A stretch of DNA of 9,202 nucleotides from Verrucomicrobiia bacterium (GTDB taxonomy: Bacteria > Verrucomicrobiota > Verrucomicrobiia > Limisphaerales > Palsa-1400). Below are positions 4,815-9,202 of the stretch, in pieces; positions within the stretch are counted from its first letter, which is position 1, and every line of letters starts with the position of its first letter. The stretch is from the NCBI GenBank assembly GCA_025934545.1, contig JAICXV010000047.1, positions 1 to 9,202 on the forward strand, given 5' to 3'. The position numbers and the translations under genes are program-made. The notes below the pieces were generated by a model. That model had not been told where the DNA came from and did no database searches. It saw only the letters and a list, made by a program, of their open reading frames with translations.

Positions 4815-5684
4815 ATGGACACGACAACAAAATCAGACATTGAAGCTCCTACGCCACGCTTAAAGATTTATTTTCTGCCGAACCTGATGACGGCAGGAAA
4901 TTTGTTTTGCGGCTTTGTCGCGCTCACCAAGATCGTGGAAGCGCACGTCGGCGATTTCAGCCCGATCTATCTCGCGTTGGTTTTCATTTTTATAGCCATG
5001 ATTTTCGACATGCTCGACGGGCGATTGGCTCGCATGGGCGGCGTCGAGAGTCCGTTTGGCCGCGAATTTGATTCGTTGGCAGATTTAATTTCGTTCGGTG
5101 CCGCGCCGGCATTTCTCGTTCACCGCATTGTGCTCCACCCTGTCTTTGCCGATCCCCGAATCAATCAGCCGGAAATCGGTTGGTTCATCGCTTCGATTTA
5201 TCTGATTTGCGGTGCGCTCAGGCTGGCGAGGTTCAATTGCCTCGCTGCGATGCCTGGCGCCAGCGGCGGAAAAGAGTTCCTAGGATTTCCAATTCCCGCC
5301 GCGGCAGGTCTTGTGGCCTCGGTCACTCTGTTTTTGATGTGGAATGAAAAGCACGAAACCGACTTCTTGACCGGCTGGGGTCGATTCGTTCTACCGGCCT
5401 TGATGCTCTTTCTCTCGATCATGATGGTCAGCGAAGTGAAATATCCTTCGTTCAAAAAACTGGACCTCAAAGCGCGACGTCCGTTTTCCAAGATGGTCAT
5501 CGCCATCCTTTTCATCGGCTGCATCGTCATACTGCGTCAGTACATTTTGCCGGTGGTGCTGCCGATTATTTTTACCGCGTATTTGCTCTATGGGTTTATT
5601 CGTCCGCGCATTTCGCGCAAGGTGCGCGAAGAGATTGAAGACGAGGACGAGGATGACGACGACGATCCCTCGATCACGGCATAG
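4815..5684 (+). CDS. pssA: CDP-diacylglycerol-serine O-phosphatidyltransferase
   Basis: This 289-residue integral membrane enzyme joins CDP-diacylglycerol and serine to make phosphatidylserine, the substrate of the preceding Psd. The CDP-alcohol phosphatidyltransferase signature is complete: D65-x2-D68-G-x2-A-R-x8-G-x3-D86-x3-D90, within FDMLDGRLARMGG and GREFDSLAD. Several hydrophobic segments lie before and after it (for example residues 51-64 and 218-260). The type is the Bacillus-like PssA rather than the phospholipase-D-like E. coli form. The C-terminus ends in a nearly pure Asp/Glu tail (about residues 271-284), placed after the last membrane segment. The gene starts 3 nt after psd and ends 1 nt before the LysE-type gene, indicating one operon with coupled translation. 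Confidence 0.95.
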   Translation: MDTTTKSDIEAPTPRLKIYFLPNLMTAGNLFCGFVALTKIVEAHVGDFSPIYLALVFIFIAMIFDMLDGRLARMGGVESPFGREFDSLADLISFGAAPAFLVHRIVLHPVFADPRINQPEIGWFIASIYLICGALRLARFNCLAAMPGASGGKEFLGFPIPAAAGLVASVTLFLMWNEKHETDFLTGWGRFVLPALMLFLSIMMVSEVKYPSFKKLDLKARRPFSKMVIAILFIGCIVILRQYILPVVLPIIFTAYLLYGFIRPRISRKVREEIEDEDEDDDDDPSITA

Positions 5685-5685
5685 C

Positions 5686-6357
5686 ATGCTGGACGCGCTT
5701 CAATCTGATCTCGGGGCGGCGTTAACCGGTTTGATTTCGGGAATTCTCCTGTCCATTCCCGTTGGCCCCGTAAACTTGACGATCATGAACGAAGGCGCGC
5801 GCCGCGGCCTTATCGTCGCGCTCATGATCAGCGCCGGAGCGGTCTTGATGGAAATGATTTACTGCACGGTCGCCTTCACCGGGTTTGCGGCTTTGTTCAC
5901 TGGGCGAGTCATGAAAGCCGTCATGGAACTGACCAGTTTTGTGTTCATGCTCTACCTCGGCATCCGTTTCCTCACGGCAAAATCGGTTCAATCAGTTAGC
6001 AAAGTCGAAGCGCGCATCGAACAACGACTCCATCCGCATTCAGCGTTCATGATCGGTTTCGTGCGCGTCATGGGCAATCCCGGCGTGCTCCTTTTCTGGA
6101 TCGTGCTCGCGGCCAATTTCATCTCGCGCGATTGGGTGCAAACCACCTGGGAATCAAAAATGGCTTGTGTTGTCGGAGTGGGAATGGGCACCAGCATGTG
6201 GTTTTTGATTTTGTGCTGGGCCATTTCGTTGGGGCACGGAAAGTTCAGCGATAAAACGCTTCTGCGAATGGAACACTTTTCCGGGCTCGGGCTCTTGGGA
6301 TTGGCCGTCGCCCACGGCGTGCATATTGTCATCCAACTCGTCAACCACACCTTGTAA
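5686..6357 (+). CDS. LysE/RhtB-family membrane exporter
   Basis: This 223-residue protein has about six hydrophobic segments, the size and topology of LysE/RhtB transporters that export amino acids or related small molecules. The N-terminal motif SIPVGPVNLTIMNEGARRG (residues 23-41) matches the family's first helix and loop. MGNPGVLLFWIVLAANF in the middle matches the second conserved block. I chose the ATG at 5686 because it puts the first helix at the N-terminus; upstream extension would translate the acidic tail of pssA in another frame. It follows pssA by 1 nt, so co-transcription with psd and pssA is very likely. The substrate is unknown. Serine, the PssA substrate, is a tempting guess from context only. 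Confidence 0.85.
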   Translation: MLDALQSDLGAALTGLISGILLSIPVGPVNLTIMNEGARRGLIVALMISAGAVLMEMIYCTVAFTGFAALFTGRVMKAVMELTSFVFMLYLGIRFLTAKSVQSVSKVEARIEQRLHPHSAFMIGFVRVMGNPGVLLFWIVLAANFISRDWVQTTWESKMACVVGVGMGTSMWFLILCWAISLGHGKFSDKTLLRMEHFSGLGLLGLAVAHGVHIVIQLVNHTL

Positions 6358-6375
6358 ATTCGTCCCCTTCCGGCG

Positions 6376-7602
6376 CTACGAGAATTTCAGATAGATGCAC
6401 TTCAAATAATCACCTTCGGGAAAAGTCACTGGATGATCTGCGGCATTCCGCGTTGTTTCCAGTTCTTCAAACTTTCTCGCGGACGCTTCCGCGGCGCGTC
6501 TGGCCAACTGGAAAAACTCGTCGGCATGAACGTGCGCAGAACACGACGCTGCGACGAGAATCCCATTCTTGTTCAATCGTTCAATCGCATTCCCGATCAA
6601 TCGCGCATACGCGCGCATGGCTTCAACTTTTTCCGACTCACGTTTCGCCAGAGACGGAGGGTCGAGAACGATTAGGTCAAAATTGCGCTTTGCCTCTTTG
6701 ATCCACGCGAAGGCATCGGCTTGAATCGTTTCGTGAGTTAGCGCGATCACATCCTTGTTCAGATCAAAATTTCTCTGCGCACTCGCCAATGCGTGTTGAC
6801 TGATGTCCAGGCTCGCTACCGACTTAGCACCGCCACGCGCGGCATAGACCGAAAATCCTCCCGAAAAACTAAACGCGTTCAGAACCGATTTGCCGCGCGA
6901 AAGGCCTTCCACGTTGCGACGGTTTTCCCGTTGATCGAGGAAGAACCCGGTTTTCTGGCCGCGAACCACGTCCGCTTCAAATCGTAATCCGTTTTCCAAA
7001 AAGATAACCGCAGCGTTCGGTACGTCGCCCCGGAGTGTTTGGCCATCGACCACATTGAACTGCGTTTTCGCAAACTCCTGGATGTTGCGGCTTAGGCGCA
7101 AAACAACGCATTCTCCGGGAATCAGCGCAAGCACCTCTGTTAAATTGGGAAGCCAAGCCGCCGTATAAATTTTTAAAACATACGTCTCGGCATAACGGTC
7201 TAGGACAAGTCCCGGCCAACCGTCATTCTCGCCATTTATACATCGATAACCATTGGTCGACCGATCGAACATCGCGTCCCGTCTCCCGATCGCGCTCTTG
7301 AATTTATCCTCAAACCAGGACGAATCGATCTTTGCCGGCTTGCCCACATGCAAAATTCGCACCCGAATAGGCGACAGAGGATCAAAGAGCCCGACGGCAA
7401 GAAACCTGTCATTGCGATCAAATATGGCGGCTATCTCCCCCGCTCCGCCTTCACGGTTCTGTTCGCGCACGCTGTCCGCATAAACCCACGGATGCCCATT
7501 GCGCACGGACGTTTGCGCAGCAGCAGTGATGCGCAGGCGCAGATTGGGTTTTGCCGGAGTCGCGGGCACAAGATTGTTTAGCACCGCGAAAACATTTAGC
7601 AA
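6376..7602 (-). CDS. rlmI: RlmI-type 23S rRNA (cytosine-C5) methyltransferase
   Basis: The product has up to 408 residues and is a SAM-dependent cytosine-C5 methyltransferase of the RlmI/YccW group (target C1962 in E. coli 23S rRNA). The N-terminus is PUA-like, with [11 protein letters not shown] (residues 35-45). A central block has [14 protein letters not shown] (215-228). The Rossmann fold starts [18 protein letters not shown] (242-259) with acidic LD at 265-266 for SAM. Motif IV is DPPSLAK (314-320) and the SCSAHV block (353-358) carries the likely catalytic Cys354. There is no ATG start. The TTG at 7602 lies two codons after the in-frame TAG of the upstream gene, and GTG codons at 7584 and 7569 are alternatives. 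The AGGAGG inside the upstream gene is 14 nt from the TTG, so translation is probably coupled. It converges on the LysE gene with 18 bp between stops and no clear terminator. Confidence 0.9.
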   Translation of the reverse strand: MLNVFAVLNNLVPATPAKPNLRLRITAAAQTSVRNGHPWVYADSVREQNREGGAGEIAAIFDRNDRFLAVGLFDPLSPIRVRILHVGKPAKIDSSWFEDKFKSAIGRRDAMFDRSTNGYRCINGENDGWPGLVLDRYAETYVLKIYTAAWLPNLTEVLALIPGECVVLRLSRNIQEFAKTQFNVVDGQTLRGDVPNAAVIFLENGLRFEADVVRGQKTGFFLDQRENRRNVEGLSRGKSVLNAFSFSGGFSVYAARGGAKSVASLDISQHALASAQRNFDLNKDVIALTHETIQADAFAWIKEAKRNFDLIVLDPPSLAKRESEKVEAMRAYARLIGNAIERLNKNGILVAASCSAHVHADEFFQLARRAAEASARKFEELETTRNAADHPVTFPEGDYLKCIYLKFS

Positions 7603-7608
7603 TGCCGA

Positions 7609-7884
7609 CTAACGCGCCTCCTCAAATTCACGTTTGTCTTTCATCGTTTGTCCGACCGTCGCGCCAGCCCGAGTCAGCTCATCAAAAGTGTCCTCGGTGA
7701 AACCCGGCACTTTGTCGAAAAGCTCCTCGATGGTGGTATAGGGCCGATGTTGGACAATCGCTCTCGCGAGCTTGCTGCCGACGCCGGGAATCTCCGCCAT
7801 GTCCTGTTCGGATGCATAATTCAGATCGAAATAGGCAAGGTCGATATCAGCCGAGCGAATGGCAGTGTCCTTCTTTTCTTTCAT
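7609..7884 (-). CDS. Small helix-hairpin-helix (ComEA-like) protein
   Basis: This 91-residue protein has no signal peptide or membrane segment. Residues 21-47 form a helix-hairpin-helix with the hairpin IPGVGSKLA (32-40), and a second, weaker copy is at VPGFTEDTFDEL (59-70). Together they resemble the DNA-binding tail of ComEA, but the export part of ComEA is missing. Charged ends (MKEKKD and KDKREFEEAR) flank the domain. The start is well supported by GAGGAGG 4 nt upstream of the ATG. It is the first gene of a pair with the rRNA methyltransferase, which follows in the same frame after one TAG. Nonspecific DNA or RNA binding is the family expectation; the actual role is unknown. Confidence 0.85.
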   Translation of the reverse strand: MKEKKDTAIRSADIDLAYFDLNYASEQDMAEIPGVGSKLARAIVQHRPYTTIEELFDKVPGFTEDTFDELTRAGATVGQTMKDKREFEEAR

Positions 7885-7920
7885 AATTCCTCCTCGTGCA
7901 ACCTAGGCGCGTTAACGAAA

Positions 7921-7937
7921 AATCCAAGGTTTGGATT
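7921..7937. promoter_or_regulatory. 17-bp perfect dyad in the divergent intergenic region (candidate operator)
   Basis: AATCCAA-GGT-TTGGATT is a perfect inverted repeat with 7-bp arms, midway in the 87-bp region between the divergent HhH gene and the secreted hydrolase gene. Its arms contain TTGGAT on both strands, a plausible -35 in either direction. On the minus strand the dyad is followed by TTTT, so a leader hairpin or attenuator is an alternative to an operator. Confidence 0.4.
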
Positions 7938-7971
7938 GCCGGTCCCCTCATTATTTTGCCATAGTCTATAT

Positions 7972-9033
7972 ATGCACCTGTCTCGTATCTCTATTGCTGT
8001 GGGCTGCATCGCCGCCTTTCTTCACGCGAACGCCGCCGATATGCGGACGTATGAAAATCGCCTGACGCCGATCAAACATCCAAAGCCGTTGCTGGCCGAT
8101 CATCCTGATTGGGTTGAGCCGATTCGCGAAACAAACCGATTCGAAGCGCCCGCTTTGGTGAACGATCCAGGCGCCGATTTACACGTCCGCGCGTGGCGCT
8201 TTTCCTATAACGCACGAGGCATTATTGAAATGCCAAACCATCTGCGCGCAAGCGACACCGCGTTAGTGATGGTCCATCCGTGGGGAATCGACGATGGCCA
8301 AGGCTGGTGCACACCCGAACCCGCCGGTGTCTGCGATTTTTGCACGCCGCAAAAAAACCATTACGCGGCGAAGCACACGCATAACGTCGTCAATCCGTTT
8401 TTAAAATCACTTCGCGGAAAAGTCGGGCTCGTTTTGTATAGCCTGCCTGGCAACGAAGATCCGATTCGCAAAAAATTATATCGCTCCTTCACCGCCAAAC
8501 CGACCGAGCAGGAACGCGCCGAAGGCGCAAAAGAACTGGCGGCGAAATTGAAAAATTTTTCCTACAAAGGCGAACAGTTACCAAGCACTTTATCCGTTTC
8601 GGAAAAGACGCCGGTGCTCGATTACTTCAAATCATTTCCCGGACTGGATTCCAGCGCAAAATATAACCACGAAGGCTATTGGGATTTGCCGATTCCGGTG
8701 ACGACGGACATCGACGTTTACCCCGATGACGTGGTGATTTACGACTCCAAGGGTTACGGGCCGTTACGCGATTTCTTGAAAGCAAATCACATTCGCCACG
8801 TTTTGCTGACTGGTTACGCGACCGACATGTGCTACTGCAAAACGACTGCGGGATACGACAATCTCTCGCGCGATTTCGACGTCTTCCTCGTCGGCGACGC
8901 CACTCTCGCCACCTACCCTGCCGCCGCCACCCCAAAATTTACCACCAGCGCGCACATTTCTTCCGCCGCGCTCGACCATCTAATAACGCAGATTTCCTGG
9001 GTAAAATACGAAACAAGAACCGCCAAGAACTAA
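7972..9033 (+). CDS. Exported isochorismatase-fold (cysteine hydrolase-like) protein
   Basis: This 353-residue precursor has a Sec-type signal: MHLSR, a hydrophobic stretch ISIAVGCIAAFLH, and ANA before the likely cut at residue 21. The isochorismatase-like core shows TALVMVHPWGIDDGQGW (strand 1 and its loop), VVIYDSKGYGPL with Lys260, and HVLLTGYATDMCYCKTT with the nucleophile-position Cys287, then VFLVGDATLATYPA. In typical members strand 1 ends in Asp (VIDMQ); here that place is His102, so the Asp-Lys-Cys triad looks altered. Further cysteines lie in WCTPEPAGVCDFCTP. I chose the ATG at 7972 because it gives the signal peptide; the longer open frame upstream has no such start. No ribosome site is seen. 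The next gene begins 2 nt after the stop. The substrate is unknown. Confidence 0.85.
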   Translation: MHLSRISIAVGCIAAFLHANAADMRTYENRLTPIKHPKPLLADHPDWVEPIRETNRFEAPALVNDPGADLHVRAWRFSYNARGIIEMPNHLRASDTALVMVHPWGIDDGQGWCTPEPAGVCDFCTPQKNHYAAKHTHNVVNPFLKSLRGKVGLVLYSLPGNEDPIRKKLYRSFTAKPTEQERAEGAKELAAKLKNFSYKGEQLPSTLSVSEKTPVLDYFKSFPGLDSSAKYNHEGYWDLPIPVTTDIDVYPDDVVIYDSKGYGPLRDFLKANHIRHVLLTGYATDMCYCKTTAGYDNLSRDFDVFLVGDATLATYPAAATPKFTTSAHISSAALDHLITQISWVKYETRTAKN

Positions 9034-9035
9034 CT

Positions 9036-9202
9036 ATGATCTCTCGACGCAAATTCCTTACCACCTCGGCATTGGCAACGTGCGCCCTGACCACCCGAGT
9101 CAAAGCACAACCTTCGAAAAAAGCGCTCATCGCCATCTCGCTGGACCTCGAAATGGCGCGCAACTTTCCGAACTGGGATGATTCCCATTGGGATTATGAA
9201 AA
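9036..9202 (+). CDS. Tat-exported protein, possibly polysaccharide-deacetylase-like, 3'-partial
   Basis: Only the first 55 complete codons are present before the window ends. MISRRKFLTTSALATCALTT carries the SRRKFL twin-arginine motif and a short hydrophobic stretch, with a probable cut after VKA (residue 24). The mature start ALIAISLDLEMARNFPNWDD followed by SHWDYEK recalls, from memory, proteins of Planctomycetes and Verrucomicrobia annotated as polysaccharide (NodB-type) deacetylases, in which S/T-L-D-L-E is the first metal motif. The fragment is too short to be sure. It lies 2 nt after the isochorismatase-fold gene, so the two exported proteins are probably co-expressed. Tat export suggests a folded, cofactor- or metal-containing enzyme. 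Confidence 0.7.
   Translation, partial: MISRRKFLTTSALATCALTTRVKAQPSKKALIAISLDLEMARNFPNWDDSHWDYE

Noticed and set aside
5590..5685. Upstream extension of the LysE-type exporter
   Set aside because: It overlaps the end of pssA in another frame and gives a basic, low-complexity lead-in; the ATG at 5686 fits the family's N-terminus.
7648..7971. Upstream extension of the isochorismatase-fold gene
   Set aside because: The frame is open but lies antisense to the HhH gene, and starting there would bury a good signal peptide that begins at 7972.

Overview
The window looks like chromosomal DNA of a free-living bacterium of moderate GC content, most likely a member of the Verrucomicrobiota near the Pedosphaera/Limisphaerales group. 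That assignment is inference. It rests on the style of the secreted hydrolase and Tat-exported protein at the right end, the psd-pssA-LysE cluster, and a palindrome family built around GATACA that I associate from memory with such genomes.

Layout. Positions 1-1150 hold most of an IS3-family insertion sequence on the minus strand. It has orfA, an A7 slippery site and orfB with a complete DDE triad, and it runs off the left edge. Positions 1151-1620 have no gene. They contain a tight cluster of three 45-bp bipartite palindromic units (A, B, C) and the probable promoter of the next gene.

Positions 1621-4065 carry two nucleotide-sugar genes, rfbF (glucose-1-phosphate cytidylyltransferase) and an extended SDR epimerase/dehydratase. 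A two-gene DUF433/PIN-like toxin-antitoxin module sits between them, with its own strong sigma70-type promoter and probably a leaderless mRNA. Positions 4122-6357 form a compact plus-strand operon: psd, pssA and a LysE/RhtB-type exporter. The first two catalyse the two steps from CDP-diacylglycerol to phosphatidylethanolamine.

Positions 7884-6376, on the minus strand, encode a small helix-hairpin-helix protein and an RlmI-type rRNA methyltransferase. The two are in the same frame, separated by a single TAG. Their intergenic region is shared with a divergent plus-strand pair: a secreted isochorismatase-fold protein (7972-9033) and, 2 nt later, the start of a Tat-exported protein, possibly a polysaccharide-deacetylase relative, cut by the right edge.

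Themes. The left half concerns surface polysaccharide precursors interrupted by mobile or selfish DNA, the centre is membrane lipid synthesis, and the right end is exported hydrolases. Two enzymes (Psd and the isochorismatase-fold protein) appear to have His where the family's usual catalytic Asp is expected. Several plus-strand genes lack a Shine-Dalgarno sequence. I see no rRNA, tRNA or CRISPR array.
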